Assembly (NCBI GenBank): GCA_027068725.1
Contig: JAMOMD010000275.1
Span: forward strand, 1 to 6,467
Source of the DNA: Thermoproteales archaeon
GTDB lineage: Archaea > Thermoproteota > Thermoprotei > Thermoproteales > Thermocladiaceae
DNA: 6,467 bases
Reading direction: 5' to 3'
Part shown: in pieces, positions 1-4,792 of the stretch
Layout: the number at the start of each line of letters is the position of its first letter
Numbering within the stretch: the stretch's first letter is position 1
Translations under genes and position numbers: made by a program
Notes under the pieces: generated by a model
What the model was told of the DNA's origin: nothing
Seen by the model: the letters and a program-made list of their open reading frames with translations, nothing else
The model's database searches: none

Positions 1-774
1 ATATTTTGCAGTTTCGCTCACGATCTGCAACATTCCTGTTAGTCCTCCTCTCCATATTAGATCGACGATCAGCTTAAGCTCGTGCAGAACTTCGAAGTAG
101 CAGACCTCTGGCTGATAGCCAAGCTCTACGAGTACTTCAAATGCTTTCTTTATTAGTTCCATTACGCCACCAACGAGGACACACTGCTCGCCTATTAGGT
201 CAGTCTCAGTCTCCTCTTTGAAGCTCGATAGTATGACTCCAGCACGTGTGAAGCCGTTTGCTTTAGCTATTGCAAGTGCGTACTCTAATGCGCGTCCTGA
301 GGCGTCTTGATGGACAGCAACAAGTGCAGGTACGCCAAATCCCTTTAGGTACATCTCGCGAACGGCTGAGCCAGGACCCTTAGGTGCTACTAGTATTACG
401 TCAACAAAGGGAGGTGGCTTAATTAGACCAAAGTGTATGCAGAAGCCGTGTGCAAAACATATGACCTGACCTTGACGTAGGTTTGGTTCTATTTTCTCTT
501 TCCACACCTTAGGCTGCACCATGTCTGGTATCATCATTATCAGGACATCTGCCCTCTTGGTGGCCTCATCTATCTCATATACTTCGAAGCCCTCGCTTTT
601 TGCAACATCCCAGCTCTTTCCTTCTCTTCTAAGTCCAACAATGACTCGTAGACCACTATCCCGCATGTTGTATGCCCATGCTCTACCCTGAGAACCGTAT
701 CCAATCACGGCTATTGTCTTATCTTTCAGTATGTCGAGATTTGCATCAGGGTCACGGAATATTTTTGCACACAT
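1..774 (-). CDS. ilvC: Ketol-acid reductoisomerase (class I), 3' end beyond the window
   Basis: The gene catalyses isomerisation and NAD(P)H-dependent reduction of 2-acetolactate and 2-aceto-2-hydroxybutyrate, the second common step of valine/isoleucine/leucine synthesis (cytoplasmic). I translated 258 residues from ATG at 774 to the window edge; class I enzymes are about 330 residues, so roughly the last 75 are missing. Visible features are the Rossmann motif GYGSQG (residues 25-30), the cofactor-phosphate loop RREGKS (49-54), the catalytic-type His109 in AHGF, Lys132 in APKGPG, metal-binding Asp192 and Glu196 in ETDLIGEQ, Glu228 and Glu232 in YFEVLHE, and substrate-binding Ser253 in SETAKY. 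The residue roles come from knowledge of the family. The N-terminus (MCAKIFRDPDANL) fits archaeal homologues. A TATA-like box 26 bp upstream suggests a leaderless mRNA. It is downstream of ilvB and the ACT subunit on the same strand but has its own promoter. The identification is secure; cofactor preference is not determined. Confidence 0.97.
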   Translation of the reverse strand, partial: MCAKIFRDPDANLDILKDKTIAVIGYGSQGRAWAYNMRDSGLRVIVGLRREGKSWDVAKSEGFEVYEIDEATKRADVLIMMIPDMVQPKVWKEKIEPNLRQGQVICFAHGFCIHFGLIKPPPFVDVILVAPKGPGSAVREMYLKGFGVPALVAVHQDASGRALEYALAIAKANGFTRAGVILSSFKEETETDLIGEQCVLVGGVMELIKKAFEVLVELGYQPEVCYFEVLHELKLIVDLIWRGGLTGMLQIVSETAKY

Positions 775-782
775 CGTGTGCA
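766..782. repeat. Perfect 7-3-7 inverted repeat spanning the ilvC start codon
   Basis: The plus strand reads TGCACAC-ATC-GTGTGCA, two perfect complementary 7-mers around 3 bases. The ilvC initiation codon (774-772 on the minus strand) lies in the centre. It could be a repressor site covering the predicted transcription start or an RNA hairpin hiding the start codon. Which of these, if either, is inference. Confidence 0.6.
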
Positions 783-796
783 GAATATTGTGAAAG

Positions 797-803
797 TATT
801 AAA
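797..803 (-). promoter_or_regulatory. TATA-like box for ilvC (leaderless transcript predicted)
   Basis: On the minus strand the sequence ACTTTAATAC is centred near position 800, 26 bp upstream of the A of the ilvC ATG. In archaea the TATA box centre lies about 26-27 bp before the transcription start, so the transcript would begin at or within a base or two of the start codon. No Shine-Dalgarno-like sequence lies directly upstream of the ATG, which agrees with leaderless initiation. The rest of the 109-bp gap shows no gene. Confidence 0.5.
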
Positions 804-867
804 GTTGTACTTGTGTAAAATTCCTTAGAAAAGTGAAGTTACTATAATGATAAAAGGCTACAGAAGC

Positions 868-879
868 AAATATAAAAAG
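868..879 (-). terminator. T-rich tract just after the ACT-subunit stop codon
   Basis: The minus strand reads CTTTTTATATTT beginning 5 bases after the TAG stop of the ACT subunit gene. T-rich runs are typical of archaeal intrinsic terminators, so this may end the ilvB-ACT transcript. The same bases resemble a TATA box and could instead act as a second, upstream ilvC promoter giving a leader of roughly 70-75 nt. The sequence does not decide between these. Confidence 0.3.
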
Positions 880-883
880 TAAT

Positions 884-1126
884 CTACTCGCCTCGAGGCT
901 CTATACTCAGCTCCTGAACCTCGTACAGTGTACTTAGCTTATTCACAAGCCACGCAATCTCGCTAGTATCTACCGAAATCTCTGCATGTACGACACCGTT
1001 GCCTAATCGGAACTTTAGCTCTCTAACTTCTGCCTTCGTCTTGCACTTTCTTAGCGTTGTTACTAGTCTAGCAATTGTGTCTAGGTCGCCGATTAGTTCC
1101 ATGTGTAGAATGTACTGGGCGGTCAT
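884..1126 (-). CDS. Small ACT-domain subunit of acetolactate synthase (IlvN/IlvM-like)
   Basis: An 80-residue protein consisting of a single ACT-like fold: hydrophobic strand at residues 4-12, helix about 15-26 (DTIARLVTTLRK), then strands around 34-41 and 46-52, a helix around 55-66 and a last strand (VQELSI, about 70-75). Spacing resembles the short E. coli IlvM (about 87 residues) more than full-length IlvN (about 160 residues, with an extra C-terminal domain). The usual N-R-P-G-V-L effector signature at the first turn is replaced by IGDLDTIAR, so classical valine inhibition cannot be assumed. The strong context is its position 2 bp after the ilvB stop, with a GGTGAG ribosome site inside the ilvB 3' end, implying co-translation and complex formation with IlvB. 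Stop codon is TAG. The assignment rests more on context and fold pattern than on specific motifs. Confidence 0.75.
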   Translation of the reverse strand: MTAQYILHMELIGDLDTIARLVTTLRKCKTKAEVRELKFRLGNGVVHAEISVDTSEIAWLVNKLSTLYEVQELSIEPRGE

Positions 1127-1128
1127 GA

Positions 1129-2850
1129 TTACTCACCTGTGTAGACCATGCTTATCTTCAGGTCGCCGGGCAGCATGGTTTCAGTTAGCCACTTTCCAGG
1201 CAGTACCCATGGTTTCACTAACTCGAACTCTCTGTCAATAGTCACGTCCACCAGCAGTGGTGTACCTGCCTCAATGGCTCTCTTGACACTAATCTTCAGC
1301 TCATCGTAGCTCTCTGGACGCACACCCTCTATTCCAAATGCCTCAGCCAGCTTCACAAAGTCAGGATTTCTTTCGAAGTCTACTGCTATTATTCTTCCAC
1401 TATACATTACTCGCTGCCACTGTCTAACCATCTGTAGTGCACGATTGTCAAACACGACTATGACTATGCCAAGGTTCCACTCTCTCACAACTGCAAGATT
1501 CTGACAAGTCATTAGCAGGCTACCGTCTCCATCTATGTCAATCACAGGTACTTCGGGTCTTGCGAACTTCGCGCCTATTGCTGCTGGTAGACCAAAGCCC
1601 ATGGTTCCTAGTCCTGCACTTGTGATGAATGTTCCTGGTCTCAGAACTTTCCAATGAATTTCACACCACATCTGATGAGCTCCAACTCCTGTTGTGACGA
1701 TTGCATCTGGCGGAACTACTTCTCTCAAAGTCTTCAAGACTCTCCATGGTGCAAATCCCGGATGTGAGTCGGCGTACTTCTCTACGTACTCTTCGAAGGT
1801 CTTCCTGATGGTCTTGAGCCACTTGATGAACTTCTCATCACGCATTAGAGCACTAGGTATGTACTTCAGGAATCGCTCTACAACGTCTTTAACATCGCCA
1901 ACAATCTCAACGTCAGGCTTGACGTTCTTACCTAGCTCACTCGGATCTATATCAACATGTATTATCTTTCTTCCCTTCCTAAACTCGGAGTAGTTACATA
2001 TTGTTCTATCGGAGAATCTCGTTCCTAGAGCAATGACGAGGTCAGAGTTTGCTAATGCAGCATTTGCTTCAGGTCTACCATGCATGCCGGCCACGCCCAT
2101 GACTAGCGGGTGATCACTCGGCACGGCATTCTTTCCTGGTAGAGTCGTGACAATTGGTGCTCCAATCATCTCAGCTAACTTCAGGACTTCCTGTGTAGCA
2201 CCGCTCCAGTAGACTCCACCTCCAACAAGTATTACAGGTCTTCTTGCCTCAACTATTAGCTTGACTGCTTGCAGTATCTTTCCCTCATCTACAGGTGGCT
2301 TAGATGGTCTAGCTAGGCCAGGCACGTAGAAGTCTGTCTCTTCCTTAACCTCGGCAGTCTGTGCATCTCTTGGAAAGTCTATCAGGACGGGGCCCGGTCT
2401 TCCGTGGACAGCTATCTTATAGGCAGCCTTGAATATTGACCCAGCCTTAGAGGCGTCTCGTATAACAATGTTGAACTTCGTAACAGCATACGTTGAACCT
2501 ACCATATCAGTTTCCTGAAATGCATCCTTGCCAAACATTGATAGTGGGACTTGACCTGTCACTGCTACGACAGGTGATGAGTCCATGTACGCGTTTGCAA
2601 GTCCAGTGAACAGGTTCGTAGCACCTGGTCCTGACGTGACGATCGTCACGCCCGGCCTCTTTGTTACTCTTCCATAGGCATCTGCGGCATGTATTGCACC
2701 TTGCTCATGTCTGAACAGGACTATCCTTATTCTATCCTTGACGTCGTACAGCGCATCGTAGACTGGCAGTATTGCACCACCAGGTATTCCAAACACTACA
2801 TCCACGCCACACTCTAGCATTGCCTTGACTAGACACTGTGCGCCATTCAT
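1129..2850 (-). CDS. ilvB: Acetolactate (acetohydroxyacid) synthase, catalytic subunit
   Basis: A ThDP-dependent enzyme that joins pyruvate to another pyruvate or to 2-oxobutyrate, the first common step of branched-chain amino acid synthesis. The 573-residue length is normal for the family. The N-terminal pyrimidine-binding domain shows GIPGGAILPVYDAL (21-34), catalytic-type Glu49 in RHEQGA, and TSGPGATNLFTG. The central FAD-type domain carries GTRFSDR (about 276-282). The C-terminal pyrophosphate domain carries the ThDP/Mg motif GDGS at 441 running to Asp468-Asn469, followed by MVRQWQ (474-479), the marker of biosynthetic acetohydroxyacid synthase as opposed to other ThDP enzymes. The start ATG at 2850 is supported by a ribosome site AGGTG seven bases upstream. 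It is first in an ilvB-ACT subunit pair, with ilvC downstream, and diverges from a leuA-family gene. No nearby TATA box is seen, so a leader of about 175-200 nt is predicted, with promoter elements near 3048-3081. All catalytic motifs are intact. Confidence 0.97.
   Translation of the reverse strand: MNGAQCLVKAMLECGVDVVFGIPGGAILPVYDALYDVKDRIRIVLFRHEQGAIHAADAYGRVTKRPGVTIVTSGPGATNLFTGLANAYMDSSPVVAVTGQVPLSMFGKDAFQETDMVGSTYAVTKFNIVIRDASKAGSIFKAAYKIAVHGRPGPVLIDFPRDAQTAEVKEETDFYVPGLARPSKPPVDEGKILQAVKLIVEARRPVILVGGGVYWSGATQEVLKLAEMIGAPIVTTLPGKNAVPSDHPLVMGVAGMHGRPEANAALANSDLVIALGTRFSDRTICNYSEFRKGRKIIHVDIDPSELGKNVKPDVEIVGDVKDVVERFLKYIPSALMRDEKFIKWLKTIRKTFEEYVEKYADSHPGFAPWRVLKTLREVVPPDAIVTTGVGAHQMWCEIHWKVLRPGTFITSAGLGTMGFGLPAAIGAKFARPEVPVIDIDGDGSLLMTCQNLAVVREWNLGIVIVVFDNRALQMVRQWQRVMYSGRIIAVDFERNPDFVKLAEAFGIEGVRPESYDELKISVKRAIEAGTPLLVDVTIDREFELVKPWVLPGKWLTETMLPGDLKISMVYTGE
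1132..1137 (-). promoter_or_regulatory. Shine-Dalgarno site of the ACT subunit gene
   Basis: The minus strand has GGTGAG overlapping the last codons of ilvB, five bases (TAATC) before the ATG at 1126. This matches the archaeal anti-Shine-Dalgarno well and fixes the start. The ilvB TAA stop falls between the site and the ATG, so translation is probably coupled. Confidence 0.7.
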
Positions 2851-2857
2851 GGTCTCA

Positions 2858-2862
2858 CACCT
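2858..2862 (-). promoter_or_regulatory. Shine-Dalgarno site of ilvB
   Basis: The minus strand reads AGGTG followed by seven bases and the ATG at 2850. It lies inside a partly palindromic stretch (2854-2869) that resembles the inverted repeat at the ilvC start, so ribosome access here could be controlled. Confidence 0.65.
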
Positions 2863-2882
2863 TGTGCAGTCCTTTCTTTCCT

Positions 2883-2910
2883 GAAGCAGTGACTTGTTTT
2901 GAGAAGCAGT
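2883..2910. repeat. Direct repeat GAAGCAGT, two copies 20 bp apart in the ilvB leader
   Basis: The plus strand has GAAGCAGT at 2883-2890 and again at 2903-2910, a spacing of about two helical turns. No function is known to me. It may be a regulator site or part of the ilvB mRNA leader, or chance. Confidence 0.35.
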
Positions 2911-2973
2911 ATCTTACTGTTTGTCTTTGTTCTAGCTCTGCTAAAGGTTTCTGATTTAGTCTGGGGTTTGTGT

Positions 2974-3018
2974 TCAGATCCGACCTTCTGTGACCTGTAC
3001 AGGGCAGAGAAGACTCAT
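2974..3018 (-). CDS. Candidate 14-residue leader peptide upstream of ilvB
   Basis: ATG at 3018 opens a frame reading M-S-L-L-C-P-V-Q-V-T-E-G-R-I and ends with TGA at 2974. It is preceded by GGTGATC (3028-3022), a full match to the archaeal anti-Shine-Dalgarno, with five bases between GGTGA and the ATG. Five of its 14 residues are Leu, Val or Ile, the end products of the pathway controlled here, but the density is only modestly above what archaeal proteins usually show. The frame stops about 123 bases before the ilvB ATG. A palindrome (2994-3003) lies inside it. No T-rich terminator follows, so a classical attenuator is not visible. It may be a regulatory upstream frame or a chance frame. Confidence 0.3.
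   Translation of the reverse strand: MSLLCPVQVTEGRI
2994..3003. repeat. 10-bp perfect palindrome in the ilvB leader
   Basis: CCTGTACAGG is its own reverse complement. It is flanked by imperfectly complementary sequences (CTTCTG on one side, CAGAGAAG on the other), so the minus-strand RNA can form an extended imperfect hairpin here. It lies within the candidate leader frame. It could be an operator or an RNA structure. Confidence 0.4.
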
Positions 3019-3021
3019 CCC

Positions 3022-3028
3022 GATCACC
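3022..3028 (-). promoter_or_regulatory. Strong Shine-Dalgarno-like site before the leader frame
   Basis: The minus strand reads GGTGATC, the longest anti-Shine-Dalgarno match I found in the window, yet it stands upstream of a 14-codon frame and not of a large gene. It also forms one arm of an inverted repeat (TCACC at 3024-3028 with GGTGA at 3042-3046), so it could be a protein-binding site instead. Confidence 0.4.
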
Positions 3029-3047
3029 GATGCACTACTGTGGTGAC

Positions 3048-3053
3048 TTTAAA
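3048..3053. promoter_or_regulatory. Palindromic TATA-like box TTTAAA in the divergent region
   Basis: TTTAAA reads the same on both strands and overlaps a 10-bp palindrome AAATGCATTT (3051-3060). Used rightward it predicts a leuA-family transcript start near 3077, leaving the ribosome site at 3101 intact. Used leftward it predicts an ilvB start near 3024, which would cut into the leader frame's ribosome site. The direction of use is inference. Confidence 0.4.
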
Positions 3054-3060
3054 TGCATTT
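3051..3060. repeat. 10-bp palindrome AAATGCATTT between two TATA-like boxes
   Basis: A perfect palindrome overlapping the TTTAAA box and ending 13 bp before the CTTATAAG box. Its position in the middle of a divergent promoter suits an operator for a dimeric regulator such as an Lrp-type protein, but nothing in the window identifies the regulator. Confidence 0.35.
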
Positions 3061-3073
3061 CTCTGAGCTAATG

Positions 3074-3081
3074 CTTATAAG
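3074..3081. promoter_or_regulatory. Palindromic TATA-like box CTTATAAG in the divergent region
   Basis: CTTATAAG is palindromic. Used leftward it predicts an ilvB transcript start near 3051, giving a leader of about 200 nt that contains the whole candidate leader frame. Used rightward it predicts a leuA-family start near 3104, which would remove most of the GAGGG ribosome site. It is the best TATA match in the region. Confidence 0.45.
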
Positions 3082-3100
3082 TAGACCTGAGCCTCAGCAC

Positions 3101-3105
3101 GAGGG
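3101..3105 (+). promoter_or_regulatory. Shine-Dalgarno site that points to an ATT start
   Basis: GAGGG (within GAGGGATC) lies six bases before ATT at 3112 in the leuA-family frame, and seven before TTG at 3113 in another frame. The TTG frame stops after four codons (TAA at 3125-3127). The site therefore supports initiation here, although no standard start codon is available in the correct frame. Confidence 0.5.
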
Positions 3106-3111
3106 ATCTAT

Positions 3112-4284
3112 ATTGCTCAGCAGGTAACATCAAAGTGCACCAAGTACGTTAGGATCCTAGACACGACACTACGTGATGGTGAGCAGACTCCAGGACTTGC
3201 ACTTCGACCTGAAGATAAGCTAAGAATAGCACTACTACTGCAGGAGCTTGGTGTTGACTCCATAGAAGCAGGCTTTCCCGCGGTAAGCGAGGGCGAGTAC
3301 AGAGCAGTCAAGATAATTGCTCACGAGATATCAACTTCGGAAGTTGTTGCATTATGCAGATGCTCTAGACAGGACATCGATAGAGCGATTGACGCAGACG
3401 TCGACGCGGTTCACCTATTTATAGCAACATCAGACATACACCTGAAGTACAAGTTGAAGATTAGCAGAGAAGAAGCACTCAGGAGAGCTATAGAGTCTGT
3501 AGAGTACGCAAAGGCTCACGGGCTGACCGTAGAGTTCAGTGCTGAAGACTCAACGAGAACCGAGTGGCCCTGGCTTGCCAAGTTCTTTCAAGAAGTTGTT
3601 AATGCAGGTGCCGACAGGATAGACATAGCTGACACAGTCGGTGTCATGTGGCCGAGCAAGATGGCAGAACTTGTACGCTACATAAGACAGAACGTAAAAG
3701 GAAACTACGTACTCAGTGTTCACTGTCATAATGATTTTGGAATGGCAACAGCAAACACCATAGCTGGAATAGAGGCAGGAGCAGACCAGGCCCACGTGAC
3801 AGTTGCAGGACTTGGTGAGCGTGCTGGTAATGCACCTCTTGAGGAAGTTGTACTAGCAATACACTTCCTGTTAGGCTACTGCACTCGCATAAGACTAGAC
3901 AAGATAAAGTATGTCTGCGATAAGGTTCTTGAAATAACAAGGTTCCCAATAGCACCCAACAAGCCAATAATAGGAATAAACGCGTTTAGTCACGAGTCAG
4001 GTATCCATGTTCATGGAATAATAGAGAACCCACAAACCTACGAGCCTATACCACCTGAAATTATAGGAGCCTCGCGAAGAATAGTATTAGGAAAGCATAG
4101 TGGCAGGCATGCCGTCGAGTACGTTCTTAGAAGACTAGGATACAATCCTGACCCAAAGATTGTCGATCATGTACTGAGAAGGATAAAGGAGCTTGGAGAT
4201 CAGGGAAAGGAAGTAACAGAGGATGATGTTAGGAAAATCGTGGAAGAACTTGTAAATAAATGCGATGTTTCAAAACTCACATGA
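3112..4284 (+). CDS. 2-isopropylmalate/citramalate/homocitrate synthase family protein, apparent ATT start
   Basis: A DRE-TIM metallolyase that condenses acetyl-CoA with a 2-oxo acid; beside ilvB and ilvC the simplest role is 2-isopropylmalate synthase (leuA) for leucine. Taking ATT as codon 1 gives 390 residues. Motifs: RILDTTLRDGEQTPG (14-28, with Arg21-Asp22 catalytic and metal-binding), EAGFP, the metal ligands His204 and His206 in HCHNDFG, GLGERAGNAPLEE (233-245, with Asn240), HESGIHVHG (294-302) and LGKHSGRH. These roles come from the family. The usual C-terminal leucine-binding regulatory domain of about 110-130 residues is absent; the protein ends after the linker-type helices. The archaeal group of this length also contains citramalate and homocitrate synthases, so substrate is not certain. 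The frame has no ATG, GTG or TTG between the stop at 3088 and the catalytic motif; the next TTG (3454) would delete the active-site arginine. The stop is TGA followed directly by TAG, overlapping the next gene. Confidence 0.9.
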   Translation: MAQQVTSKCTKYVRILDTTLRDGEQTPGLALRPEDKLRIALLLQELGVDSIEAGFPAVSEGEYRAVKIIAHEISTSEVVALCRCSRQDIDRAIDADVDAVHLFIATSDIHLKYKLKISREEALRRAIESVEYAKAHGLTVEFSAEDSTRTEWPWLAKFFQEVVNAGADRIDIADTVGVMWPSKMAELVRYIRQNVKGNYVLSVHCHNDFGMATANTIAGIEAGADQAHVTVAGLGERAGNAPLEEVVLAIHFLLGYCTRIRLDKIKYVCDKVLEITRFPIAPNKPIIGINAFSHESGIHVHGIIENPQTYEPIPPEIIGASRRIVLGKHSGRHAVEYVLRRLGYNPDPKIVDHVLRRIKELGDQGKEVTEDDVRKIVEELVNKCDVSKLT

Positions 4285-4769
4285 TAGCAAAGGATTTTCG
4301 CAATCTCCTAAGTACGTGGGTTAAAGATCCAAATCTTAGAAACAATATACTTGTAATAGCGTCGGAATGTATAGCACGAGAAGAGAACTTTCTAAGATAC
4401 ATACAATCAACATACAGTAATAGTGCTGTCCTAACTCTAGCGTGTCCTGAAAAGGAACGCGATACCTATCATGGAAAGATTGCAGCTATAATAAAATGTG
4501 CATGCCCAAGAGAAATACACGTAATTACGCGAGAAGGAAGTCCTCACTGCTTTCTACTACATTCTGCAGTTAATGAAGCAGTTTTTCTAACAGGTTCTAC
4601 AATACAACATAAACATTTTGTATATTTCAATGGTAGGGTAATTGAGATAGATGCCGATGCCGTTCGTGTAGCCCGTTATCTGCATATTGTTAATGAGTTA
4701 ATAAGGAAAGTTCCCGATATTGTTAAGATATTGGAAGGTGTTAGTCTCGAGAAGAGACTTACAAAATAG
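4281..4769 (+). CDS. Conserved-looking small protein of unknown function with five cysteines
   Basis: I do not recognise this protein. I chose ATG 4281, which overlaps the leuA-family stop as ATGA and gives 162 residues; an in-frame ATG at 4260 would add seven residues, and neither has a clear ribosome site, so coupling is likely. The predicted order is helix, strand NILVIASEC (22-30), helix, strand AVLTLACP (49-56), helix KIAAIIKCACP (66-76), strand REIHVITREGSPHC (77-90), helix LLHSAVNEAVFLTG (92-105), a strand pair (HFVYFNGRVIEID) and a C-terminal helical part. This looks like a compact alpha/beta domain. Cysteines are at 30, 55, 73, 75 and 90 with histidines 89 and 94, which could bind metal or an iron-sulfur cluster, or take part in thiol chemistry. 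There is no signal peptide or membrane segment. Sampled stretches are about 32-33% GC against about 42-58% in leuA. Its job may relate to the upstream synthase, but that is only context. Confidence 0.75.
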   Translation: MIAKDFRNLLSTWVKDPNLRNNILVIASECIAREENFLRYIQSTYSNSAVLTLACPEKERDTYHGKIAAIIKCACPREIHVITREGSPHCFLLHSAVNEAVFLTGSTIQHKHFVYFNGRVIEIDADAVRVARYLHIVNELIRKVPDIVKILEGVSLEKRLTK

Positions 4770-4790
4770 TTTAGAAAATTGTTAAAAATG
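4762..4790 (-). terminator. T-rich terminator region after oppF
   Basis: Read on the minus strand, the bases after the oppF TAG stop hold several T runs (at about 4784-4788, 4774-4777 and 4763-4766), the usual archaeal termination signal. The tract overlaps the 3' end of the convergent gene. For the plus-strand operon the nearest T run is TTTTT at 4837-4841, inside oppF. Confidence 0.45.
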
Positions 4791-4792
4791 AA

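Noticed and set aside
1694..1993. Plus-strand open frame of 99 codons inside ilvB
   Set aside because: It is antisense to intact ilvB, has no recognisable motif and no ribosome site; it reflects codon bias of the real gene.
2851..3111. RNA gene, CRISPR repeats or mobile element ends in the divergent gap
   Set aside because: I saw no tRNA-like cloverleaf, no regularly spaced repeats of CRISPR length and no terminal inverted repeats or target duplications; the gap reads as a promoter and leader region.
3454..3456. TTG at 3454 as the start of the leuA-family gene
   Set aside because: Conserved sequence including DTTLRDGEQTPG and EAGFP lies upstream in the same open frame; starting here would remove the catalytic arginine and a metal-binding aspartate.
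4260..4262. ATG at 4260 as the start of the small cysteine protein
   Set aside because: It would overlap leuA by 25 bp with no ribosome site; ATG 4281 gives the common ATGA overlap. Not excluded, only less likely.
4743..4759. Stem AGTCTC/GAGACT near the end of the small protein gene as a hairpin terminator
   Set aside because: The stem is only six bases, lies within the coding region, and is not followed by a T run; archaeal terminators do not depend on hairpins.
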